From NCBI GenBank assembly GCA_947647645.1, contig CANSLE010000202.1:1-5032 (forward strand): a stretch of 5,032 bases of DNA, given 5' to 3'. The stretch's first letter is position 1, and every line of letters begins with the position of its first letter. The position numbers were made by a program, and so were the translations under genes. The notes beneath the pieces were generated by a model. The model saw only the letters and a list, made by a program, of their open reading frames with translations, was not told the DNA's origin and did no database searches. The DNA comes from an uncultured Microbacterium sp. GTDB taxonomy: Bacteria > Actinomycetota > Actinomycetes > Actinomycetales > Microbacteriaceae. This document shows, in pieces, positions 1 to 5,032 of the stretch.

Positions 1-1026
1 CGCGGCGGGCACGGCCGGCAGCACGGGAGCCGCTGCGGCCGGACGCGCGGCCGTGATCGGCTCGATGCGCGCCTGCGGCTCGCCCCCGTCGAAACCGGCG
101 GCGATGACCGTGACGCGGACCTCGTCGCCGAGCGTGTCGTCGATGACCGTGCCGAAGATGATGTTGGCCTCGGGGTGAGCCGCTTCCTTCACCAGCTGCG
201 CCGCATCGTTGATCTCGAAGATGCCGAGGTTCGACCCGCCCTGGATCGACAGCAGGACGCCATGTGCGCCTTCGATCGACGCTTCCAGCAGCGGAGACTC
301 GACCGCGAGCTCCGCCGCCTTGATGGCACGATCGGCGCCGCGCGCGGAGCCGATGCCCATGAGGGCGGAACCGGCGCCCTGCATGACGCTCTTCACGTCG
401 GCGAAGTCGAGGTTGATGAGTCCGGGCGTCGTGATGAGATCGGTGATGCCCTGCACACCGGCGAGGAGCACCTGGTCGGCCGTGGCGAACGCCTCGATCA
501 TCGAGATGCCGCGGTCGCTGATCTCCAGGAGCCGATCGTTCGGCACGACGATGAGCGTGTCGACCTCTTCCTTCAGCTTCGACACCCCCGCCTCGGCCTG
601 GCTCTGGCGACGACGGCCCTCGAAGCTGAACGGCTTCGTCACCACACCGATGGTGAGCGCGCCGATCGACTTGGCGATGCGCGCGACCACCGGAGCACCA
701 CCGGTGCCCGTACCGCCACCCTCGCCCGCGGTCACGAAGACCATGTCCGCGCCCGCGAGGGCCTCTTCGATCTCCTCCGCGTGGTCCTCGGCGGCGCGCC
801 GACCGACCTCCGGGTCGGCGCCCGCGCCGAGGCCGCGGGTCAGCTCCCGGCCCACGTCGAGCTTGACGTCGGCGTCGCTCATCAGCAACGCCTGCGCGTC
901 GGTGTTCACCGCGATGAACTCGACACCTCGCAGTCCGAGCTCGATCATCCGATTGACGGCGTTCACGCCGCCGCCACCCACACCCACGACCTTGATCACC
1001 GCGAGGTAGTTCTGGTTCTGGCTCAT
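1..1026 (-). CDS. ftsZ: Cell division protein FtsZ, 5' part (C-terminal end lies off the left edge)
   Basis: FtsZ is the tubulin-like GTPase that polymerises at mid-cell into the Z ring and recruits the divisome. Reading from the ATG at 1026-1024, 342 codons are open to the window edge with no stop. Seen in the translation: the N-terminal nucleotide-binding glycines GVGGGGVNAVNRM (residues 15-27), VNTDAQAL (40-47), the tubulin/FtsZ signature GGGTGTGG (103-110), and the synergy (T7) loop NLDFADVKSVM (205-215) with the catalytic acidic residues D207 and D210. The GTPase and C-terminal domains are complete to about residue 315. After that a Pro/Ala-rich linker begins, and the conserved C-terminal peptide that binds partner proteins lies outside the window. 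The start is supported by GGAGG at 1032-1036, five bases before the ATG. All catalytic motifs are intact. It is downstream of ftsQ but separated by 166 bp, so it probably also has its own promoter. Confidence 0.98.
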   Translation of the reverse strand, partial: MSQNQNYLAVIKVVGVGGGGVNAVNRMIELGLRGVEFIAVNTDAQALLMSDADVKLDVGRELTRGLGAGADPEVGRRAAEDHAEEIEEALAGADMVFVTAGEGGGTGTGGAPVVARIAKSIGALTIGVVTKPFSFEGRRRQSQAEAGVSKLKEEVDTLIVVPNDRLLEISDRGISMIEAFATADQVLLAGVQGITDLITTPGLINLDFADVKSVMQGAGSALMGIGSARGADRAIKAAELAVESPLLEASIEGAHGVLLSIQGGSNLGIFEINDAAQLVKEAAHPEANIIFGTVIDDTLGDEVRVTVIAAGFDGGEPQARIEPITAARPAAAAPVLPAVPAA

Positions 1027-1031
1027 GCCGG

Positions 1032-1036
1032 CCTCC
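1032..1036 (-). promoter_or_regulatory. Ribosome binding site of ftsZ
   Basis: On the minus strand GGAGG lies 5 nt before the ftsZ ATG. It is the strongest Shine-Dalgarno sequence in the window and fixes the start. The out-of-frame ATG just upstream (1039-1037) overlaps this site and is not a start for ftsZ. Confidence 0.85.
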
Positions 1037-1059
1037 ATTGTGTCCCGAACCCTGACTGC

Positions 1060-1087
1060 TAAACCTTGAACCTCTAGTTGAGGTTTA
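1060..1087 (-). repeat. A+T-rich nested inverted repeat upstream of ftsZ
   Basis: Two alternative dyads share the same arm. The outer one is TAAACCT (1060-1066) with AGGTTTA (1081-1087). The inner one is AACCTC (1069-1074) with GAGGTT (1080-1085) around a 5-nt loop. It sits 33 nt from the ftsZ ATG in a stretch (1061-1120) that is about 65% A+T inside a window near 30% A+T. The symmetry and composition are seen directly. A role as an operator for ftsZ, or as a hairpin in its leader, is inferred. I could not find a convincing -35/-10 pair, so no transcription start is assigned. Confidence 0.6.
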
Positions 1088-1089
1088 AA

Positions 1090-1110
1090 GAATTGCTCAG
1101 TATGCAATTC
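1090..1110 (-). repeat. Perfect 7-bp inverted repeat with 7-nt spacer in the ftsQ-ftsZ gap
   Basis: GAATTGC (1090-1096) and GCAATTC (1104-1110) are exact reverse complements around a 7-nt spacer. In the RNA made from the minus strand the stem extends to about 10 pairs with one G-U and two A-U pairs, ending in UUU. It could be a protein-binding site, a weak terminator or attenuator after ftsQ, or an RNA-processing site. The stem is A+U-rich, so it would be a poor classical terminator. A CATACT hexamer in the spacer (minus strand) is a possible -10, but no matching -35 was found. Confidence 0.6.
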
Positions 1111-1192
1111 CTTGATTGAAGGTATGCGGCAGCGGCGCCCGCATCGGCCAGGCGCGGGGCGTGTCGCGGAGAAACGCGTGCGGATGCCGAGG

Positions 1193-2218
1193 TCAGCGGA
1201 CGACGATGGCGCTCGGAGAGGACACGTCATAGCTCGTGGCTCCCGGACGCGCGCGCATGATGGCCGCGAGGTTCTTCGCCTTGAGCGGCGAATCGTCGGC
1301 GTTGCCCCAGACCACCGTGGCTCTGGTGCCGCCAAGGGTGAGCGTCACGTCATTGGCCGACGTCGCCGTCATCGCGGTGACCTGCGAGCGGATGTCCACG
1401 GGAAGCGCACGGAAGACGGTGCCGACGGCCGCGAATGCCGGCGAGGAGAGCCCGCCCGGCACGGTGACCACCGGATGGCCGGCGGGCGGCTGCGGCGTCG
1501 TGGAGAGCACGACGCCGGCGGCGTCGACGAGGGCGTAGCCCGCGGGGGTCTCTATCGACCCCACCGGAGTGCGTTCGACGACCCGGACGATGAGTTCGTG
1601 GGGCGGTCGCGCCTCGAGCGTGTACGACTCCACGAGCGGGAAAGCCACCAGGGCCGCTTTCACGGCGGAGGAGTCGACGAGCGGCAGCGGCGTGCCGAGC
1701 TGGCCCGACAGGGCGGCTTCGACGGTCGCGGCATCGAGAGTCGACGTGCCTGCGACGCTCACCTTCTGCACGGCGAAGAGCGGGCTGTACGCGGCCCCCA
1801 GCGTGCCGAGCACGAGGAGCAGGACGGCGGACCCGACGACGAGCCAGGTCATCCGCCGACGCCGCTGACGCGCCGTGAAGCGCCGGACCTCTGCGCGCAG
1901 TGCGCGCCGTCGCGCCCGCGCGGCCGACCAGACGTCGCGGACACCGATGGATCCGGCTTCCTCTGCCGCCTCCTCGACACCCTCACGGCCGCCATCCCCG
2001 GGGACGGGTCGGCGCAGGGCGGTCGTCTCGGGTGATGACACCCACAGCGGCATGACCGGCGCCGTGGCGTTGTCGTCGACGGAGGCGGCCGCATCGCCCG
2101 CGGCGGTTCCGGACCGTGGGGGCTCGAGCCGCCGCACGGGCGGGTCGATGTCCTCGCGGATCGCGCGACGCTCCGACGGATCCTGCTCCGGCGCCGGGAG
2201 CGGCGTCGGCCGACGCAT
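1193..2218 (-). CDS. ftsQ: Cell division protein FtsQ (DivIB family)
   Basis: FtsQ is a bitopic membrane protein that joins FtsL and FtsB in the divisome core and helps regulate septal peptidoglycan synthesis. The 341-residue product shows the family layout: a long cytoplasmic tail (1-123) rich in Pro, Arg and acidic residues, a strongly basic stretch before the membrane (about 101-122), one transmembrane helix (about 124-144), a POTRA domain (about 146-217, starting near SPLFAVQKVSVAGTSTLD and ending near VVERTPVG), then the beta-rich C-terminal domain ending SSPSAIVVR. The basic residues before the helix predict N-in topology. The ATG lies 3 nt after the murC stop, with GAGG at 2227-2230 inside the end of murC, so translation is probably coupled to murC. 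The N-terminal tail is poorly conserved in this family, so the start is somewhat less certain than the rest. Identity rests on architecture, the POTRA pattern and position between murC and ftsZ. Confidence 0.95.
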   Translation of the reverse strand: MRRPTPLPAPEQDPSERRAIREDIDPPVRRLEPPRSGTAAGDAAASVDDNATAPVMPLWVSSPETTALRRPVPGDGGREGVEEAAEEAGSIGVRDVWSAARARRRALRAEVRRFTARQRRRRMTWLVVGSAVLLLVLGTLGAAYSPLFAVQKVSVAGTSTLDAATVEAALSGQLGTPLPLVDSSAVKAALVAFPLVESYTLEARPPHELIVRVVERTPVGSIETPAGYALVDAAGVVLSTTPQPPAGHPVVTVPGGLSSPAFAAVGTVFRALPVDIRSQVTAMTATSANDVTLTLGGTRATVVWGNADDSPLKAKNLAAIMRARPGATSYDVSSPSAIVVR

Positions 2219-2221
2219 GGG

Positions 2222-3628
2222 CTATGCCTCGGCCTTCGGCGCAGCAAGCGCCTCGAGGACCTGCGGGATGATCTGGTACACGTTCCCGCAGCCGAGCGTG
2301 ATGACGTAGTCGCCCTCGCGCGCGACGGCGGCGGTGTAGTCGGCGGCCTCCTGCCAGTCCGCGACGAAATGGACGTTCGCCGGATCGCGGAACGCGCCGC
2401 TCACGAGCGCACCGGTGACACCGGGAACCGGATCCTCCCGGGCCCCGTAGACGTCGAGCATGACCGTGTGGTCGGCGTGGGTCTCGAGCACCTCGGCGAA
2501 CTCGCGGTACATCTCCTGCGTTCGCGAATAGGTGTGCGGCTGCTGGATCGCGATGATCCTGCCCGCTCCGACGACGCTTCGTGCGGCGACGAGGGCCGCG
2601 GCGACCTCCGTCGGGTGGTGGGCGTAGTCGTCATAGACGCTGACACCGCGTTCCACCCCGTGCAGCTCGAAACGGCGCACCGTCCCACCGAAGCGCTCGA
2701 CGGCACGCAGCGCCGGTTCGAGCGCGAAGCCGAGGGTGAGGAGCACGGCGACCGCCCCGGCCGCGTTGACCGCGTTGTGGGCGCCCGGCACGGACAGCCG
2801 GCCCGCGACCGTCTGCCCTCCATGGGTCAGCGAGAACGAGACCGGCCCGTCCGTCACGATGTCGCCGACGCGCACGTCCGCCGCGGCATCCTCCCCGAAC
2901 GTCACGATCGCGGGATGAGCCAGCCGGGCGGCCACGCGGCGGGCGCCCGCGTCGTCTGCGGAGATGACGACGGCCTCGCGGGCGGCGTCGCCGAAACGCA
3001 CGAACCCGTCGTAGAACGCGTCGCGGGACTGCCAGTGGTCGAGATGATCGGGGTCGACGTTGGTGATCAGCGCGACCGAGGTGTCGTAGAGGAGGAACGT
3101 GCCGTCGGACTCGTCGGCCTCGATGACGAACAGCTCGTCGGAGCCGCTGCCGCTGGAGACGCCGAGGTCGGCGATCACTCCCCCGTTGACGAAGGTCGGG
3201 GCCGTGCCCAGCGCGCGCAGCGCCGTGACGATCATGCCGGTGGAGGTCGTCTTGCCGTGGGCGCCGGCCACGCTCACGAGGCGGCTTCCGCCGATGAGCC
3301 AGTACAAGGCCTGGGAGCGATGGATGACGTGCAGGCCGCGCTCCTTCGCGAGGAGGAACTCGGGGTTCTCGGGCCAGATCGCGCCGGTGTGGATCACGGC
3401 GTCGACATCGCCGGGCAGGTTCGCCGCGTCGTGTCCGATGTGGACGATCGCGCCGCGCGCCGCCAGGGCCCGAAGGGACGCGCTGTCGGCGCGGTCAGAG
3501 CCGGACACCCGGATGCCGCGGTCCAGGAACATGCCGGCGAGACCGGACATGCCCGATCCCCCGATCCCGATGAAGTGGGCGGCGGTGATGTCCTCGGGGA
3601 TCGGCAGGCTCAGGTCGGGTCGAATCAT
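2222..3628 (-). CDS. murC: UDP-N-acetylmuramate--L-alanine ligase MurC
   Basis: MurC is the cytoplasmic ATP-dependent Mur ligase that joins L-alanine to UDP-MurNAc, the first step in building the peptidoglycan stem peptide. The 468-residue product is normal length. Seen in order: the N-terminal UDP-binding Rossmann motif GIGGSGMSGLA (21-31), the ATP P-loop AGAHGKTT (121-128) with Lys126, ADESDGTF (171-178), TNVDPDHLDHW (189-199), GAHNAVNAAGA (282-292), DDYAHHPTEV (333-342) opening the C-terminal domain, QPHTYSRT (363-370), and LDVYGAREDPVPGV (391-404). HGKTT, DDYAHHP and YGAREDP together are typical of MurC rather than MurD, MurE or MurF. The ATG start is firm because an in-frame TGA lies at 3637-3635, three codons upstream. 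No strong Shine-Dalgarno sequence precedes it, and a -10-like TAGACT lies only 9 nt upstream, which suggests a very short or absent leader. It heads the murC-ftsQ-(ftsZ) run, and no murG precedes it in this window. Confidence 0.98.
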   Translation of the reverse strand: MIRPDLSLPIPEDITAAHFIGIGGSGMSGLAGMFLDRGIRVSGSDRADSASLRALAARGAIVHIGHDAANLPGDVDAVIHTGAIWPENPEFLLAKERGLHVIHRSQALYWLIGGSRLVSVAGAHGKTTSTGMIVTALRALGTAPTFVNGGVIADLGVSSGSGSDELFVIEADESDGTFLLYDTSVALITNVDPDHLDHWQSRDAFYDGFVRFGDAAREAVVISADDAGARRVAARLAHPAIVTFGEDAAADVRVGDIVTDGPVSFSLTHGGQTVAGRLSVPGAHNAVNAAGAVAVLLTLGFALEPALRAVERFGGTVRRFELHGVERGVSVYDDYAHHPTEVAAALVAARSVVGAGRIIAIQQPHTYSRTQEMYREFAEVLETHADHTVMLDVYGAREDPVPGVTGALVSGAFRDPANVHFVADWQEAADYTAAVAREGDYVITLGCGNVYQIIPQVLEALAAPKAEA

Positions 3629-3637
3629 GGCTCGTCA

Positions 3638-3643
3638 AGTCTA
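3638..3643 (-). promoter_or_regulatory. Candidate -10 element of a near-leaderless murC promoter
   Basis: On the minus strand TAGACT fits the actinobacterial TAnnnT pattern and ends 9 nt before the murC ATG. Initiation about 7 nt downstream would leave a leader of only a few bases, which agrees with the lack of a clear Shine-Dalgarno sequence. The DNA about 17 bp further upstream is G+C-rich and has no good -35. Position and pattern are seen. Promoter activity is inferred. Confidence 0.4.
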
Positions 3644-3673
3644 GGTCGGGCCCGCCCGGGCGGATGCTGCGGC

Positions 3674-3692
3674 ACGCGGGCTCAGCCCGCGT
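3674..3692. repeat. 19-bp palindrome in the murC / membrane-protein divergent gap
   Basis: ACGCGGGCT and AGCCCGCGT are perfect 9-bp arms around a single C. The symmetry is suited to a dimeric regulator bound to duplex DNA. As RNA it would need to open a 5-nt loop, leaving a 7-bp G+C-rich stem. It ends 8 bp before the TTGACA hexamer of the plus-strand pair and lies about 46 bp upstream of the murC ATG. It could be an operator for either divergent unit. A terminator role is less likely because no plus-strand gene ends here and no clean T run follows. Confidence 0.5.
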
Positions 3693-3697
3693 AGTTT

Positions 3698-3730
3698 GTG
3701 TTGACACGTTGGGACGAGCTGCGGTACGAA
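3698..3730 (+). promoter_or_regulatory. Candidate promoter of the membrane protein-GntR pair, with a small overlapping dyad
   Basis: TTGACA at 3701-3706 is a perfect -35 consensus. After an 18-bp spacer comes TACGAA (3725-3730), a weak -10 that lacks the usual final T. The predicted start of transcription falls at or next to the ATG at 3737, giving a leaderless mRNA. A short dyad, GTGT-TG-ACAC (3698-3707), overlaps the -35 and would be a natural place for a repressor such as the GntR protein encoded downstream. Hexamers and dyad are seen. Function and autoregulation are inferred. Confidence 0.4.
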
Positions 3731-3736
3731 GGACGT

Positions 3737-4639
3737 ATGACCGGGGCGGAGGGGGTGCGAGTGGGCTTCGGTGCCCTCCTCGCCCTGATCGCCGCGGGGT
3801 TCGCTATCGCCGCGGTGGTCGGCGCACGCTCCCCGGCAGGCGGACAACGCTCTCTCGCCCGATTCGCGGAGCGCGCCGGGCTGCCCGTCCCGATGACGTC
3901 CGTCCGCGCTCTCGAGGATTCCATGAGACGAAGGCGGACCACGGAGTCCGCCGCCATCGCCGGCGCGGCGGGTCTGAGCGGAGTGCTCCTGCTCACTCCG
4001 CTGGGGCTCAGCCCCATGTTTCCGCTCGCCGTCTTTCTGCCCGTGCTGCTCGTCACCACGCTCGTCACGACGACGTCCGCGGCGCTCCACGAACGCCTCT
4101 CCGCACCCTCGCTCGGGATGCCCCGCGTCGCGCGTTCGCGAAGGACGACCGTCCGCGACTACCTCGCAGCCGTTCCCCGCACGCTGACGTGGGTCCTGGC
4201 GGCGGGAGCTGCCGTCGGTGGCGTGTGGGTGCTCTGGGAACTCGTCCGCGGCGGTGTCGCCCGGCCCTCTCTCGCCGCACTCGCGATCGTGGTCGCCGCG
4301 CTCGCGCTGGTCACCTCGATCGTCCTGCCGCTGCTCGAGGGACGCATCCTCGCTCGGCCTCAACCCGTCGGCTCGGAGCTCGAGCTGGCCTGGGACGACG
4401 CTCTGCGGCTGGCCGCCCTCAACGGATGCCGCCAGAGCGCCGCGATCCTGTCGATCGCGGCCGTCGCCCTCGCCGTGGCCGTCGCGTTCTCGGGGGACGA
4501 CAACGTGGCCGGGTGGTGCTTCACGATCTCGGTCATGGCTCAGCTCCCGCTGTCCGCGGTGTACCCCGCCGCGGGAGCCTTTCTTCCTCATCGCCTGTAT
4601 CCACACGGCATCCACGTCCCCGTCGGGAGCACAGCATGA
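3737..4639 (+). CDS. Predicted multi-pass membrane protein of unknown function, paired with a GntR regulator
   Basis: I do not recognise a named family. The 300-residue product is strongly hydrophobic, with about seven possible membrane segments near residues 9-29, 72-92, 94-115, 150-170, 176-200, 233-252 and 258-282. Arg-rich loops follow the first (31-69) and third (119-148) segments. A short acidic soluble stretch, SELELAWDDALR (213-224), precedes the last two helices. From memory, membrane proteins with a similar DDALR-type stretch occur beside YtrA-like GntR genes in other actinobacteria, but this is recall only. No ATPase, protease or enzymatic motif is visible. The ATG at 3737 is chosen because GAAGGA (3728-3733) precedes it. 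An in-frame GTG at 3698 would add 13 residues but has no ribosome site and would place the -35 hexamer inside the gene. The stop overlaps the GntR start by ATGA, so the two are co-expressed. It may be a sensor, permease-like or envelope-stress protein, and none of these can be chosen from the sequence. Confidence 0.85.
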   Translation: MTGAEGVRVGFGALLALIAAGFAIAAVVGARSPAGGQRSLARFAERAGLPVPMTSVRALEDSMRRRRTTESAAIAGAAGLSGVLLLTPLGLSPMFPLAVFLPVLLVTTLVTTTSAALHERLSAPSLGMPRVARSRRTTVRDYLAAVPRTLTWVLAAGAAVGGVWVLWELVRGGVARPSLAALAIVVAALALVTSIVLPLLEGRILARPQPVGSELELAWDDALRLAALNGCRQSAAILSIAAVALAVAVAFSGDDNVAGWCFTISVMAQLPLSAVYPAAGAFLPHRLYPHGIHVPVGSTA

Positions 4640-5004
4640 TCGTCATCGACCCGGCCTCCGCCGTCGCCCCCTTCGAGCAGCTGCGCCGTCAGCTCATCGA
4701 TGACGTCAACGACGGCGAGCTCGCGCCGGGCACGCGGCTGCCCACCGTGCGGCGACTCGCCGAGGACCTCGGGGTCGCGCCCGGGACGGTCGCACGCGCC
4801 TACCGCGAACTGGAAGCCGCCGGGATCATCGAGACCCGCGGACGCAACGGCACGTTCGTCGCGCCGCAGGGAGACGCCGCGCTCCGCGAGGCACAGCGGG
4901 CGGCATCCACGTTCGCCGCGCAGATCCGCGCGCTCCGACTGGACCCCGACGAGGCCCTCGCCCTCGCCCGCGCCGCCCTCCGCGACGCGTGGGCGACGCC
5001 CTGA
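4636..5004 (+). CDS. GntR-family transcriptional regulator, YtrA-like short type
   Basis: This 122-residue protein has an N-terminal GntR winged helix-turn-helix (about 12-76). PFEQLRRQLIDDVNDGELAPGTRLPTVRRLAEDLGVAPGTVARAYRELEAAGII holds the family pattern, given here as short pieces: PGTRLPTVRRLAEDLGV (31-47), the recognition helix PGTVARAYRELEAAG (49-63), and the wing ETRGRNGTFVA (66-76). The remaining about 45 residues form only one or two helices (about 83-118), too short for a FadR, HutC or MocR effector or enzyme domain. This matches the YtrA subfamily, whose members dimerise through the short tail and commonly repress their own operon. GGGAG (4625-4629) precedes the ATG, which overlaps the stop of the membrane protein as ATGA, so translation is coupled. 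YtrA-type genes often sit beside ABC transporter genes, but none is visible here. The regulated signal and operator are unknown. The divergent gap upstream is the first place to look. Confidence 0.93.
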   Translation: MIVIDPASAVAPFEQLRRQLIDDVNDGELAPGTRLPTVRRLAEDLGVAPGTVARAYRELEAAGIIETRGRNGTFVAPQGDAALREAQRAASTFAAQIRALRLDPDEALALARAALRDAWATP

Positions 5005-5032
5005 CCGACGCCGATCCGTCCCGTCCTGCCGG
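5005..5032. other. Short tail after the GntR gene, no feature seen
   Basis: These last 28 bases contain no hairpin, gene start or terminator that I can support. If the neighbouring gene beyond the edge is on the minus strand, a convergent terminator would be expected just outside the window. Confidence 0.5.

Noticed and set aside
175..1062. Long open frames on the plus strand opposite ftsZ
   Set aside because: They are antisense to an intact, motif-rich ftsZ, their products are rich in Arg, His and Asp as expected of G+C-rich shadow frames, and no ribosome site precedes them.
1127..1192. Rho-independent terminator directly after ftsQ
   Set aside because: I found only 5-bp complementary pieces such as GCATC/GATGC with mismatched flanks and no T run on the minus strand.
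3652..3663. CCGCCCGGGCGG, a perfect 12-bp palindrome upstream of murC
   Set aside because: Only G and C, no loop, and easily expected by chance at this base composition. No separate function is claimed.
2369..3694. A 441-codon plus-strand frame opposite murC
   Set aside because: murC on the other strand has every Mur ligase motif. The antisense product is low-complexity and matches no family I know.
3698..3736. GTG start for the membrane protein 13 codons upstream
   Set aside because: It has no ribosome site, and the added segment contains the consensus -35 hexamer. The ATG at 3737 has GAAGGA before it.
3664..4635. Upstream extension of the GntR frame into a 446-residue protein
   Set aside because: The extension is an Arg/Pro-rich shadow of the membrane protein gene. 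The ATG at 4636 with GGGAG before it gives a normal YtrA-length regulator.
1..5032. Mobile element, CRISPR array, tRNA/rRNA, or an undescribed multi-gene defence system
   Set aside because: No transposase or integrase motif, no regularly spaced repeats, no RNA gene signature and no defence domain is visible. Almost all the DNA is taken up by five genes.

Overview
The window is about 70% G+C by eye, with short leaders, G/C-rich third codon positions and division proteins of a clearly actinobacterial type. The FtsZ start (MSQNQNYLAVIKVVGVGGGG), the long proline-rich cytoplasmic tail on FtsQ and the overall composition fit a member of the Microbacteriaceae, possibly Microbacterium. The genus is an impression from recall and has not been tested by a search.

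Layout. On the minus strand, reading from right to left, lie murC (3628-2222), ftsQ (2218-1193) and the first 342 codons of ftsZ (1026 to the left edge, where it is cut off). This is the distal end of the division and cell-wall (dcw) cluster. murC and ftsQ are separated by 3 nt and must share a transcript. ftsQ and ftsZ are separated by 166 bp, which includes a strikingly A+T-rich patch with two dyad symmetries just upstream of ftsZ. On the plus strand, diverging from murC, are a predicted multi-pass membrane protein (3737-4639) and a small YtrA-like GntR regulator (4636-5004) that overlap by ATGA. The divergent gap (3629-3736) carries a 19-bp palindrome and promoter-like hexamers placed so close to both start codons that both mRNAs could be leaderless or nearly so.

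How the genes work together. MurC adds the first amino acid, L-alanine, to UDP-MurNAc in peptidoglycan precursor synthesis. FtsQ scaffolds the divisome through FtsL/FtsB. FtsZ forms the cytokinetic ring. The membrane protein and GntR regulator form a separate co-translated pair whose substrate and role cannot be read from the sequence. Their position next to murC means that murG, the usual upstream neighbour of murC in many actinobacteria, is not immediately upstream here.

Overall this is a mostly ordinary core-genome region. No mobile element, CRISPR array, RNA gene or defence system was seen. The points worth a second look are regulatory: the dyads before ftsZ, the compact divergent promoter region, and the unexplained membrane protein/GntR pair.
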